This document shows positions 15,417 through 23,964 of a DNA stretch of 26,994 bases, piece after piece. The DNA is from Candidatus Sumerlaeota bacterium (GTDB taxonomy: Bacteria; CG03; SLGR01), in assembly GCA_007136585.1 (NCBI GenBank), contig SLGR01000142.1, positions 1 to 26,994 of the forward strand, read 5' to 3'. Within the stretch, counting starts at the first letter, position 1. Every line of letters starts with the position of its first letter. Below the pieces are notes generated by a model. It worked only from the letters and a program-made list of their open reading frames with translations, made no database searches and was not told where the DNA came from. Both the position numbers and the translations under genes were made by a program.

Positions 15417-18400
15417 AGATAAAAAGCATAGGACAGATAAAAAAGGCGCAGCTCCGGGGCTTGGAGAAACTCCGACCGGATAATATCAGGATCGCCGTAG
15501 GTATGAGCACCTGCGGTGCGGGGATGGGTGCAGAGGAAGTTTTCCTCGGGTTTGAAAAAGCGCTTAAGAGACTTTCAATGGAGGCTTTTCTGACCCGGAC
15601 AGGGTGCTTCGGGTACTGCGCCGAGGAGCCGCTGGTGAATATACTTATCCCGGGGTTTCCGCTCCTTGTTTTCAGCAGGGTAACCCCGGATGATACCCTT
15701 GAGATACTGAAAAAAATAAAGAAAGGTCAGGTTACGTCTCTTAAACCTTTCTTTCAGGTAACCGGATGGGATCATCATACCGGCCGGATTGCATACGGCA
15801 AAAAACTTGACGGGATACCTCTCTGGGATGAGATTCCTTTTTTCCGCGGCCAGGTAAAGAACGTGATGCGCAACTGCGGAATTATCAACCCGCTTGATAT
15901 AGAGGAGTACATAGGGGTCGGCGGGTACCGCCCGCTTCTTGAAGTTCTGAAAACCTCGGATCCGGAGGAGACCCTCAAACAGATAAAGGAGTCCGGTCTG
16001 CGCGGCCGGGGCGGAGCGGGTTTTCCGGTCTGGTTGAAGTGGCACCTTATAAGGGAGAATAATGATACTCCCAAGTATATCATCTGCAACGCCGATGAGG
16101 GCGATCCCGGGGCCTATATGAACCGGAACGAGCTTGAAGGCGACCCCCATATGGTGATAGAGGGGATGATCATAGGCGGGTTTGTTACCGGCGCATCGGA
16201 GGGGATAATATACTGCCGGGCTGAATATCCCCTGGCGGTGGAGCATCTTAACGAGGCTGTTTCCCAGGCCCGGCGCCGCGGTTTCCTGGGGAAAAATATA
16301 GCGGGAACCGGGTTTGATTTTGAGATAAGCCTCATAGAGGGGGCGGGTGCTTTCGTCTGCGGGGCCGAGACAGCGCTCATCTCGTCTGTTGAGGGGCATC
16401 CGGGATGGCCCTCTCCCCGACCGCCGTACCCCTCCGAATCGGGGCTTTACGGCAAGCCCACCTGCATAAACAATGTGGAGACTTTTGCCAATATCCCTAT
16501 GATAGTTTCCGTAGGAGGCCGGGAGTTCGCGAAAACCGGAACCGGCAAAAGCAGCGGGACAAAGGTTTTTTCCCTGGTCGGGAAAGTAAAGAATACCGGG
16601 CTTGTGGAGCTTCCCCTCGGCACCCCTATCCGTAAGCTTATATACGATATAGGAGGCGGAGCCCCGGGGGGAAAGAAGATAAAAGCCGTTCAGACCGGGG
16701 GCCCGTCCGGGGGATGCATACCCGTCTCTGAGTTCAACAGCCCCATAGATTATGAGTCCCTTGCAGCCCTTGGCTCCATAATGGGATCCGGGGGGGTCGT
16801 CATAATGGATCAGGATAACTGTATGGTGGACGTGGCCAACTATTTTACAGAGTTCACCACTTCGGAATCCTGCGGGAAGTGCGTTCCCTGCCGGGAGGGG
16901 TTAAGCCACGTGCTTGATATGCTGGAAAAGATAAAGCGCGGAGAGGGAAAGATGAAGCTTCTTGACGAGCTTGCGCAGCTTAATTCCGTTATCTGTGACA
17001 CGGCTCTCTGCGGGCTGGGCCAGACAGGCCCCAACCCGGTTATGACAACCATTAAGTATTTTCTGAGAGAATATGAGGAGCATATCAGGGAAGGGTTCTG
17101 CGATGCGGGGGTCTGCGAAGAGCTTTTCAGTACCCCCTGCGGAAACAGTTGCCCGGTGCATATGAATATCCCGGGATACCTTCAGCTTCTTTTGGAGGAG
17201 AGGATTGAGGAAGCCTTTGAACTTATCGTAATGGATAACCCCCTCCCGTCATCCATAGGGCGGATATGCCACTTCCACTGCAAGATGCGGTGCCGCAGGG
17301 AGGATATAGACGCCCCGGTTGCGCAGGGAGAGGTTCACCGCTATATAGCCGACGCTATAGCTGAGAAAGGCCTTCTTAAGGAATTTACGGAAAAGATAAA
17401 ATCCCGCCGCCTTAAGAGCACCGGAAAAAAAATAGCCGTTATAGGGGCGGGGCCAGCAGGGCTTACCGCCGCGTTTTACCTGAATTTACTGGGAAACCGG
17501 GTAAGGGTTTACGATGCCAGGGAGGAACCAGGGGGGATACTCCGGTGGGGTATCCCCGCTCACCGTCTTCCGCGGGAGGTTCTGGCCCGGGAAGTTGAGT
17601 TTATCGCGAGTACAGGAGTTAAGTTTTCTGCCGGCAGGGATCTCTCGGCGAAAGATATCGCCGGGCTGAGGGAAAAGAACGACGCGGTTTTAATGGCAAC
17701 CGGGGCATATGCTTCACGCGCCCTGGGTGTACCCGGGGAGGAGCTTAAGGGCGTCATCGCCGGCACAAGGTTCCTGGAGGATATCGCATCCGGACGGAAA
17801 CCCGAGATAGGCGGGAAAGTGCTTGTAATAGGCGGCGGGAACGTCGCTATAGACGCCGCAAGGACAGCCCGGAGACTGGGAAGCGAAGTTACAGTTGTAT
17901 ACAGGCGCAGCCGGGAACAGATGCCGGCAAACGCCTCCGAGATAGAGGATGCGGCCGCGGAGAAGGTGAAATTCCTCTTCTGGCGGTCTCCGGAGGAGAT
18001 ATTGGCGGATAAGAAGGGTCTCCTTAAGGGGCTCCGGGTTTCCCTTAACGAACCTGGGGAATACGATCTCTCAGGACGTATCCGCCCTGTGGCGACGGGA
18101 AAGAGCGTGGAGATCCCCGCTGATACCGTTATAAGCGCGATAGGAGAGACGGTTGACAGGGAGTTTCTTGCTTCCTGCGGGCTTGATACCGATAAATGGG
18201 GGAATATAGCCGCTGATCCTTTCACCTTTGAGAACAAAAAGGGTGTATATGCCGCCGGGGATGCCGTAACCGGTCCCGGGACGGCGGTTGAAGCAATGTC
18301 TCAGGCCAAGAAGGCAGCTTTCGCCATAGATGCCGCGTTATCCGGGAAGGACCGGAGAAGCGGAATTTTCAGGAAACCTGATTACGAAAACAGGGTTCCC

Positions 18401-18562
18401 GAAAAACCGCGGGGCGGCGGGCCCGTGAAAGTAAGGAAGCTTTCCACCCAAGCACGGGTTAAGGGTTTTGAGGAGGTATCTAAGGGGCTGGGCCCGGATC
18501 AGGCCCGCAGGGAGGCCCGGCGGTGCCTGCGCTGCGATGTACGTATTTCCGACGGAGAATAA
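15413..18562 (+). CDS. hydB: HydB (NuoF-like) fused to a GltD-like NADPH/FAD oxidoreductase module
   Basis: This 1049-residue fusion starts with a thioredoxin-like domain (about 1-105) showing only Cys34, Cys65 and Cys69, so its cluster may be absent or unusual. The NuoF core (about 155-560) has the FMN/NADH-site motifs GRGGAGFPVWLKW and NADEGDPGAYMNR, GAFVCGAETALI, and a [4Fe-4S] site at Cys487, Cys490, Cys493 and Cys533. Standard HydB ends with two ferredoxin-type clusters. Here a GltD/NfnL-like domain follows instead (about 565-1049). It has iron-sulfur ligands Cys576, Cys580, Cys619, Cys623 and Cys627, a FAD site at GAGPAGL (Gly678), a second dinucleotide site at GGGNVAIDAAR (Gly807), AGDAVTGPGTAVEA, and a terminal RCLRCD. 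Family knowledge says GltD-type modules bind NADPH. The complex may therefore couple H2, NAD(H), NADP(H) and possibly ferredoxin; that coupling is inferred. Confidence 0.92.
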   Translation: MKIKSIGQIKKAQLRGLEKLRPDNIRIAVGMSTCGAGMGAEEVFLGFEKALKRLSMEAFLTRTGCFGYCAEEPLVNILIPGFPLLVFSRVTPDDTLEILKKIKKGQVTSLKPFFQVTGWDHHTGRIAYGKKLDGIPLWDEIPFFRGQVKNVMRNCGIINPLDIEEYIGVGGYRPLLEVLKTSDPEETLKQIKESGLRGRGGAGFPVWLKWHLIRENNDTPKYIICNADEGDPGAYMNRNELEGDPHMVIEGMIIGGFVTGASEGIIYCRAEYPLAVEHLNEAVSQARRRGFLGKNIAGTGFDFEISLIEGAGAFVCGAETALISSVEGHPGWPSPRPPYPSESGLYGKPTCINNVETFANIPMIVSVGGREFAKTGTGKSSGTKVFSLVGKVKNTGLVELPLGTPIRKLIYDIGGGAPGGKKIKAVQTGGPSGGCIPVSEFNSPIDYESLAALGSIMGSGGVVIMDQDNCMVDVANYFTEFTTSESCGKCVPCREGLSHVLDMLEKIKRGEGKMKLLDELAQLNSVICDTALCGLGQTGPNPVMTTIKYFLREYEEHIREGFCDAGVCEELFSTPCGNSCPVHMNIPGYLQLLLEERIEEAFELIVMDNPLPSSIGRICHFHCKMRCRREDIDAPVAQGEVHRYIADAIAEKGLLKEFTEKIKSRRLKSTGKKIAVIGAGPAGLTAAFYLNLLGNRVRVYDAREEPGGILRWGIPAHRLPREVLAREVEFIASTGVKFSAGRDLSAKDIAGLREKNDAVLMATGAYASRALGVPGEELKGVIAGTRFLEDIASGRKPEIGGKVLVIGGGNVAIDAARTARRLGSEVTVVYRRSREQMPANASEIEDAAAEKVKFLFWRSPEEILADKKGLLKGLRVSLNEPGEYDLSGRIRPVATGKSVEIPADTVISAIGETVDREFLASCGLDTDKWGNIAADPFTFENKKGVYAAGDAVTGPGTAVEAMSQAKKAAFAIDAALSGKDRRSGIFRKPDYENRVPEKPRGGGPVKVRKLSTQARVKGFEEVSKGLGPDQARREARRCLRCDVRISDGE

Positions 18563-18564
18563 AG

Positions 18565-20346
18565 ATGACTCAGAAACAACTTAGAATAAAAATAAACGGT
18601 GACACTTATCTTATGTACGAGGGGCAGTCGGTGCTTGAGGCCTGCAGGTCCGCGGGTATAAATATACCCAACCTCTGCTACCTGGAGGGGGTAAGCAGAA
18701 GGGCTTCCTGCGGCATATGTGTCGTTGAGATTGAGGGGGCGAGGACCCTTGTCAGGTCCTGCGTTACCCCCATAAGGGAGGGGATAGAGATATTCACAAA
18801 TACCGGGAGGGTCAGGAAGGCAAGGCATACTAATATAAAGCTGCTTCTTGCCAACCATCCCAGGAACTGCCTTGAGTGCGATAAGAACAGGCAGTGCGAG
18901 CTCCAGAAGCTCTCGGACGACCTTGATGTCAGGGATACCAGTTACCCTAAGATAAGGAAGAAACATTACGATATAGACGCAAGTTCCCCGTCGCTTACCC
19001 GTGACCACGAGAAATGCATCCTCTGCGCCCGGTGCGTGGAGGTCTGCTCCCAGGTGCAGTCGGTAGACGCGATTGAGATAGCCGAGAGGGGCATGGAGGC
19101 TCATGTTTCCACTTTTTTCAATAAAGGCCTTGACGCCTCCGAGTGCGTAAACTGCGGGCAGTGTCTTCTCGTATGTCCTACAGGGGCTCTTATGGCGAAG
19201 CACGAAACGGGGTCCGTATGGAAAGCCATTGACGAACCAGGCCGCCACGTGGTAGTCCAGGCGGCCCCTGCTATAAGGGCGGCTATAGGAGAGGAGTTCG
19301 GGTTTGAGGCTGGAATGCCCCTTACGGGAACCCTTGCGGCAGCTCTAAGAAAAATGGGTTTTGACAGGGTATTCGATACCCAGTTTACCGCGGACCTTAC
19401 CATTATTGAAGAAGGGAACGAGCTTATAAGCAGGATAAAGAATAAAGGGGTTCTCCCTCTTATAACTTCCTGTTCCCCGGGGTGGATAAGGTTTGCGGAG
19501 ACCTTCTTCCCTAAACTTCTCCCGAACCTCTCAACCTGCAAGTCTCCGCAGCAGATGTTCGGGACCCTGGCCAAGACCTATTACGCAGAGAAGATGAATA
19601 TTGACCCTTCCAAAATAACCGTGGTCTCGGTTATGCCCTGTACGGCAAAGAAGTTCGAGGCCCGCCGCCCTGAGATGAATAGCGCCGCGGAGTACTGGCG
19701 AAATAAGGGGAGGCGGCTTCCCGGGGGAACCCGTGACGTTGATTCTGTAATAACCACCAGGGAACTGGCGGATATGATAAGGGAATCGGGTATAGATTTC
19801 GCCCGGCTTACCGGAGAGAAGTTTGATGAGCCTTTCGGAATTTCCACAGGCGCGGGGACGATATTCGGGGCTACGGGCGGAGTAATGGAGGCCGCGCTTA
19901 GGACAGCTTACGCGGAGCTTACAGGAAAGAGCCTGAAGGACCTAAACCTTAAGGCAGTCCGGGGTATGGGGGGTGTGCGGGAAGCCTCGGTCGATATCAA
20001 TGGCCTTACCCTTAAGGTGGCTGTTGCGCACGGACTGAAAAACGCCCGGGAGGTTATGGAACAGGTATCAAAGGGGAAAAGCCCCTATCATTTTATTGAG
20101 ATAATGACCTGCCCGGGAGGGTGTATAGGAGGCGGGGGGCAGCCTGTGCCCGCAACCACGGATGTAAGAGAAAAAAGAATAAAAGCGGTTTATTCCGAGG
20201 ATGAGTCCATGCCTCTCAGGGAGTCCCACAAGAACCCCGCGGTAATCGCGCTTTATGATGAATTTCTTAAGGAGCCGCTCAGCGGCGTTTCGCACTCAAT
20301 GCTGCATACAGAGTATTCCCGCCGGGACCTTTATCCCGGTATATAA
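18565..20346 (+). CDS. hydA: [FeFe]-hydrogenase catalytic subunit HydA of hydrogenase 1
   Basis: The 593-residue subunit has the multi-cluster layout of bifurcating-type group A enzymes. The N-terminal [2Fe-2S] domain (about 1-75) contains CYLEGVSRRASCGIC and RSC. A His-ligated [4Fe-4S] site follows (HPRNCLECDKNRQC), then two [4Fe-4S] ferredoxin motifs (CILCARCVEVC and CVNCGQCLLVCP). The H-domain has L1 TSCSPGW (Cys303), L2 MPCTAKKFE (Cys359) and L3 TCPGGCIGGGGQP (Cys516, Cys520), so all H-cluster ligands are present. L1 has Ser where monomeric enzymes often have a second Cys. The C-terminus keeps the short LHTEYSRR tail. The ATG at 18565 follows GGAG in the hydB stop region, and upstream in-frame codons are inside hydB. 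Confidence 0.96.
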   Translation: MTQKQLRIKINGDTYLMYEGQSVLEACRSAGINIPNLCYLEGVSRRASCGICVVEIEGARTLVRSCVTPIREGIEIFTNTGRVRKARHTNIKLLLANHPRNCLECDKNRQCELQKLSDDLDVRDTSYPKIRKKHYDIDASSPSLTRDHEKCILCARCVEVCSQVQSVDAIEIAERGMEAHVSTFFNKGLDASECVNCGQCLLVCPTGALMAKHETGSVWKAIDEPGRHVVVQAAPAIRAAIGEEFGFEAGMPLTGTLAAALRKMGFDRVFDTQFTADLTIIEEGNELISRIKNKGVLPLITSCSPGWIRFAETFFPKLLPNLSTCKSPQQMFGTLAKTYYAEKMNIDPSKITVVSVMPCTAKKFEARRPEMNSAAEYWRNKGRRLPGGTRDVDSVITTRELADMIRESGIDFARLTGEKFDEPFGISTGAGTIFGATGGVMEAALRTAYAELTGKSLKDLNLKAVRGMGGVREASVDINGLTLKVAVAHGLKNAREVMEQVSKGKSPYHFIEIMTCPGGCIGGGGQPVPATTDVREKRIKAVYSEDESMPLRESHKNPAVIALYDEFLKEPLSGVSHSMLHTEYSRRDLYPGI

Positions 20347-20369
20347 ACCTGTTTTAATGTGAATTTTTA

Positions 20370-20401
20370 TTGACAAAGAACGGGAAAATTATAATTATAA
20401 C
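20370..20401 (+). promoter_or_regulatory. Candidate sigma-70 promoter of the second hydrogenase operon
   Basis: A perfect TTGACA (20370-20375) precedes an AT-rich -10 region, TATAATTATAAC (20390-20401). TAATTA after 16 bases or AATTAT after 17 bases fits spacing best, because the exact TATAAT is 14 bases away. The 103-base gap is the only sizeable one in the hydrogenase region. It suggests that the two hydrogenases are separately transcribed. Confidence 0.5.
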
Positions 20402-20449
20402 TGAGAATGAAGCTCTCTGGCGGCGGAGCGTATTTACGGAGGTTAATTT

Positions 20450-20905
20450 ATGAGCCCGGAAGATTTGATCAGCAGGTCTGCAGAAAAGCACGGCCGCGAG
20501 CGTAAGAACCTTATCCCAATCTTACAGGATATAGTCAGGGAGAATAGCTACCTCTCGGAAGAGGCTATGGTCAGTGTGGCCAGGGAGCTTGATATCTCTC
20601 CGGCGGAAGTGTACGGGGTCGCCACCTTCTACTCGTTTCTTGATACAAAGCCGCTCGGCAAAAATATAATCAGGATATGCAAGACGATCATATGCTACAT
20701 GCACGGGCAGGATGAGGTGATAAGGGCCATAGAGGATCGGCTTAAGATAAAGCTTGGAGAGACGACCCCTGACGGGGAGTTCAGTTTTCTACCGACCAAC
20801 TGCATCGGGCACTGCCACAAGGGGCCCGCGATGCTCATAAACGACAGGGTTTACAGCAGCCTGACTCCGGAGACTGCGGTCAGGGCTGTAGAGGAGTATA
20901 TTTAA
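20450..20905 (+). CDS. hydC: HydC/NuoE-like [2Fe-2S] subunit of hydrogenase 2
   Basis: This 151-residue thioredoxin-fold ferredoxin has the family block LDISPAEVYGVATFYSFL and cluster ligands Cys77 and Cys82 (CKTIIC) and Cys118 and Cys122 (CIGHC). It is homologous to the first HydC but clearly diverged, so the two hydrogenases are not a recent duplication. A consensus GGAGGT ribosome binding site (about 20438-20443) precedes the ATG. The gene opens the second operon, 104 bases after hydA of hydrogenase 1, and ends two bases before hydB. It should form the electron-bifurcating diaphorase core with that HydB. Confidence 0.93.
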   Translation: MSPEDLISRSAEKHGRERKNLIPILQDIVRENSYLSEEAMVSVARELDISPAEVYGVATFYSFLDTKPLGKNIIRICKTIICYMHGQDEVIRAIEDRLKIKLGETTPDGEFSFLPTNCIGHCHKGPAMLINDRVYSSLTPETAVRAVEEYI

Positions 20906-20907
20906 CC

Positions 20908-22095
20908 ATGGACAGCAGCACCAGGGAACGCAGAATAGCCGAGCATAAAAAAAGAGTCAACCTTATATTTAAAAAATGCGTCTGGGATGATTTTCTTGAC
21001 CGGGCCCTGGAGATGTCTCCGGAAGATATGCTTGAAAAAGTGAAGGAATCGGGGCTTAGGGGCCGGGGCGGAGCCGGGTTTCCCACGTGGCTGAAATGGA
21101 AGTTCGCGCGCGAGGCGGAGGCTGATGAGAAATACGTAATCTGCAACGCGGATGAAGGCGAACCCGGAACTTTCAAGGACCGCGCTATCCTGCAGGAACA
21201 GGCCGGCAAGGTTCTCCCGGGTATGCTTGTCTGCGCCAAGGTTATAGGAGCGGAAAAGGGTTTTATATACCTCCGCGGCGAGTACGCCTATCTTCTCCCC
21301 GCGCTTTCTCAGGAGGTTGAGAATTTTAATGAGAAGATCAGGGAGAAGGGTGAGAGGTTCAGTATAGAGATCAAACTCGGAAGCGGCGCCTATGTATGCG
21401 GGGAGGAGACAGCTCTTATAGAATCTCTTGAGGGGAACCGCGGCGAGCCCCGAAACAAGCCCCCTTTTCCGGTAAGCGAGGGGTACCTTGGAAAACCCAC
21501 GGTGGTTCACAACGTTGAAACGCTTGTGTACGCCTCAATTATAATATCAGAGGGGCCGGAGTGTTTTAAGAGCCTGGGTACTTCTGATTCGGCCGGGGCG
21601 AAGGTCTTCTGCATATCCGGGGATACCGATCTTGACGAGGGCATATACGAACTTGAGATGGGTATGACCATAAAGGAGTTCGTGGAGCTTTTCAGCGACG
21701 GAGATATAAAAGCCGTGCAGGTCGGGGGAGCTTCCGGGCACTGCGTGCCGAGAAAAAAATTCGCAGATACCATAATAGGTTTTGAGGGTGTTCCGACCGG
21801 GGGTTCAATGGTCCTTTTCAACAGCAGCCGCTCAATGTACAATGTCCTTCATAACTATCTTGAGTTTTTCGAGGAGGAATCCTGTGGCCAGTGCACTCCC
21901 TGCCGGATAGGGTGCCAGCAGCTTCTCAAGGGGATAGAGGCTGTAAAGTCGGGTGAGAAACCGTCGGAATATCTGGACGACCTTGTAAAACTTGCCGGTA
22001 TGATGAAGATTTCCGCTAAATGCGGCCTGGGACAGTCCGCGGCCAACCCCTTTATATCAATAGTAGAGCATTTCCGCGAAGAGATCATGTATTAG
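20908..22095 (+). CDS. hydB: HydB (NuoF-like) subunit of hydrogenase 2, minimal form
   Basis: This 395-residue NADH-binding flavoprotein contains the NuoF core only. It has GRGGAGFPTWLKW and NADEGEPGTFKDR for FMN and NADH, GAYVCGEETALIESLEG, the SLBB-like region (about 230-300) and the [4Fe-4S] site Cys326, Cys329, Cys332 (SCGQCTPC) with Cys372. It lacks both the N-terminal thioredoxin-like domain and any C-terminal ferredoxin or GltD module, unlike the first hydB. Such short HydB proteins occur in NAD-linked bifurcating hydrogenases. It would oxidise or reduce NAD(H) and pass electrons to HydA and ferredoxin. It is tightly spaced with its neighbours, with AGAGGAG upstream inside hydC. Confidence 0.93.
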   Translation: MDSSTRERRIAEHKKRVNLIFKKCVWDDFLDRALEMSPEDMLEKVKESGLRGRGGAGFPTWLKWKFAREAEADEKYVICNADEGEPGTFKDRAILQEQAGKVLPGMLVCAKVIGAEKGFIYLRGEYAYLLPALSQEVENFNEKIREKGERFSIEIKLGSGAYVCGEETALIESLEGNRGEPRNKPPFPVSEGYLGKPTVVHNVETLVYASIIISEGPECFKSLGTSDSAGAKVFCISGDTDLDEGIYELEMGMTIKEFVELFSDGDIKAVQVGGASGHCVPRKKFADTIIGFEGVPTGGSMVLFNSSRSMYNVLHNYLEFFEEESCGQCTPCRIGCQQLLKGIEAVKSGEKPSEYLDDLVKLAGMMKISAKCGLGQSAANPFISIVEHFREEIMY

Positions 22096-22107
22096 AGGAA
22101 ACCCGTA

Positions 22108-23904
22108 ATGTCAGAAAAGATAACCCTGAAAATAAATAATATTGATGTGACTGTAAGCGCCGGGGCCACGGTGCTTGACGCCGCCAGGAAACTTAAGATC
22201 AAGATCCCGACCCTCTGTAATCACCCCGATATATGCGTCGCGGGGAACTGCCGGGTCTGCGTGGTGGAGCAGAAGGATTCCGGCGCCCTGCCTGCCGCCT
22301 GCGCCACACCGGCGGCTGAAGGGATGGAGATACATACCAATACCCGCAGGGTAAGGGAGGCAAGGAAGGCCGTAATATCCCTCCTCCTTTCCGAACATAA
22401 CAATGACTGCCTGAGGTGCTATAAGAACGGAAACTGCGAGCTTCAGGAGCTCGCAACAGAGTACACGGTGGAGGCTGACAGGTATATAAGTATCTTAAAA
22501 GATTACGGTGTAGACAAGTCCTCTCCTTCAATACAGAAAGACGATTCAAAATGTGTCAGGTGCCAGCGGTGTGTGCGGACCTGCGCCAACCTTCAGGATG
22601 TAAGCGCCCTGTGGATCTCGGGTAAAGGCAGAAAGAATAAGATATCCACATTTATGGACAAGACCATTGATTATGTCGTGTGCACGAATTGCGGACAATG
22701 CGTTAACAGGTGTCCCACCGGTGCCCTCACAGAGAAGAATTACATTGAGGAAGTGTGGGGGGCGATAGACGACCCTTCAAAACACGTGGTTGTTCAGACC
22801 GCCCCGGCGGTCAGGGTCGCGCTGGGCGAGGTGCTTGGATGCGAAACCGGGTCCAGGGTTACGGGAAAGATGGTGACCGTCCTCAAGAGGCTCGGGTTTG
22901 ACAGGGTCTTTGATACCAATTTTACCGCTGATCTTACGATTATTGAGGAAGGGCACGAGCTTCTGCGCAGGCTTTCGGAAAAACTCCGTGACGGCAAGGA
23001 TGTTCCTCTTCCCCAGTTCACCTCCTGTTCACCCGGATGGATCAAGTACGCCGAACACGTATTCCCCGAAATACTGGATTACCTGTCAACCTGCAAATCG
23101 CCGCAGCAGATGTTCGGGGCCCTGGCAAAGACCTATTATGCCGAGAAGGCTGGGATTGACCCTGCGGATATGGTGGTTGTATCTGTGATGCCCTGTACTG
23201 CTAAGAAATTCGAGGCAGCCCGTCCCGAGATGAACTCCAGCGGATTCCGGGATGTGGACTGCGTGATAACCACCAGGGAACTCGGGCATATGATAAAGCA
23301 GTCCGGGATAGATTTCAATAACCTTGAGGAGTCTCTCTGCGACAGCCTTCTGGGTGCTCATACCGGCGCTGCCGTTATTTTCGGGGCCACAGGCGGCGTT
23401 ATGGAGGCGGCCCTGCGCACCGCGTACGAGGTGGTAACCGGGCGGGCGGTACCGTTTGAGAACCTTAACATAATACCCGTAAGAGGGATGAACGGCGTGA
23501 GGGAGGCCTCGGTTAAGATTGAGGGGTGTCTCAGCAAGTGGAAGTTCCTTGAAGGTGCTGAGTTAAAGTTGGCCATAGCCCACGGCCTGGTTAACGCGCG
23601 CAAGCTCGCGAAACAGGTTGCCGAAGGCCGGTCGCCGTATCATTTCATAGAGATAATGGCCTGTCCCGGCGGATGCCTGGGAGGAGGCGGTCAGCCTATC
23701 CCGACAAATATGGATATAAGGATGAAAAGGATGGACGCCATTTACTCCGAGGACGAGTCTCTTGAGTTCAGAAAATCCCACGATAACCCTGAGGTAATCA
23801 GGATATACGAAGATTTTCTCAAGGAACCGCTTGGGAAGAGATCCCATAAACTACTTCATACCCGTTATACAGAACGGGGTAGGTACAGAACACTTAACAG
23901 GTAA
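22108..23904 (+). CDS. hydA: [FeFe]-hydrogenase catalytic subunit HydA of hydrogenase 2
   Basis: The 598-residue catalytic subunit has the same domain plan as the first HydA. It has a [2Fe-2S] domain (CNHPDICVAGNCRVC and ACATP), a His-ligated site (EHNNDCLRCYKNGNC), two [4Fe-4S] motifs (CVRCQRCVRTC and CTNCGQCVNRCP) and the H-domain. The H-cluster ligands are Cys307 (TSCSPGW), Cys363 (MPCTAKKFE), Cys519 and Cys523 (ACPGGCLGGGGQP). L1 again has Ser after the ligand Cys. A small insertion (EGCLSKWKFLEGAEL, about residue 472) distinguishes it from HydA1. The ribosome binding site is GAGG at about 22095. The gene ends the plus-strand block and is followed by a convergent gene. Confidence 0.96.
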   Translation: MSEKITLKINNIDVTVSAGATVLDAARKLKIKIPTLCNHPDICVAGNCRVCVVEQKDSGALPAACATPAAEGMEIHTNTRRVREARKAVISLLLSEHNNDCLRCYKNGNCELQELATEYTVEADRYISILKDYGVDKSSPSIQKDDSKCVRCQRCVRTCANLQDVSALWISGKGRKNKISTFMDKTIDYVVCTNCGQCVNRCPTGALTEKNYIEEVWGAIDDPSKHVVVQTAPAVRVALGEVLGCETGSRVTGKMVTVLKRLGFDRVFDTNFTADLTIIEEGHELLRRLSEKLRDGKDVPLPQFTSCSPGWIKYAEHVFPEILDYLSTCKSPQQMFGALAKTYYAEKAGIDPADMVVVSVMPCTAKKFEAARPEMNSSGFRDVDCVITTRELGHMIKQSGIDFNNLEESLCDSLLGAHTGAAVIFGATGGVMEAALRTAYEVVTGRAVPFENLNIIPVRGMNGVREASVKIEGCLSKWKFLEGAELKLAIAHGLVNARKLAKQVAEGRSPYHFIEIMACPGGCLGGGGQPIPTNMDIRMKRMDAIYSEDESLEFRKSHDNPEVIRIYEDFLKEPLGKRSHKLLHTRYTERGRYRTLNR

Positions 23905-23964
23905 CTTGCCTGTATTTGATCCCGCAGCGGCGCGGTTGTTCAGTCGGATCCGGACTTATTCAGC

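Noticed and set aside
15575-18237. Long antisense frames opposite the HydB fusion (up to 274 codons)
   Set aside because: They lie opposite strongly conserved NuoF and GltD sequence, and have no ribosome binding sites or recognisable domains.
8681-20430. Shared 12-mer CTGGCGGCGGAG before the lectin-pilin gene (8681) and before hydC2 (20417)
   Set aside because: Both copies sit just upstream of ribosome binding sites and are too short and purine/GC-biased to exclude chance; no third good copy was found.
23940-23956. Palindrome CGGATCCG region as a terminator between hydA2 and the convergent gene
   Set aside because: The stem is short, with no T-run on either strand; no convincing terminator is visible in the 60-base gap.
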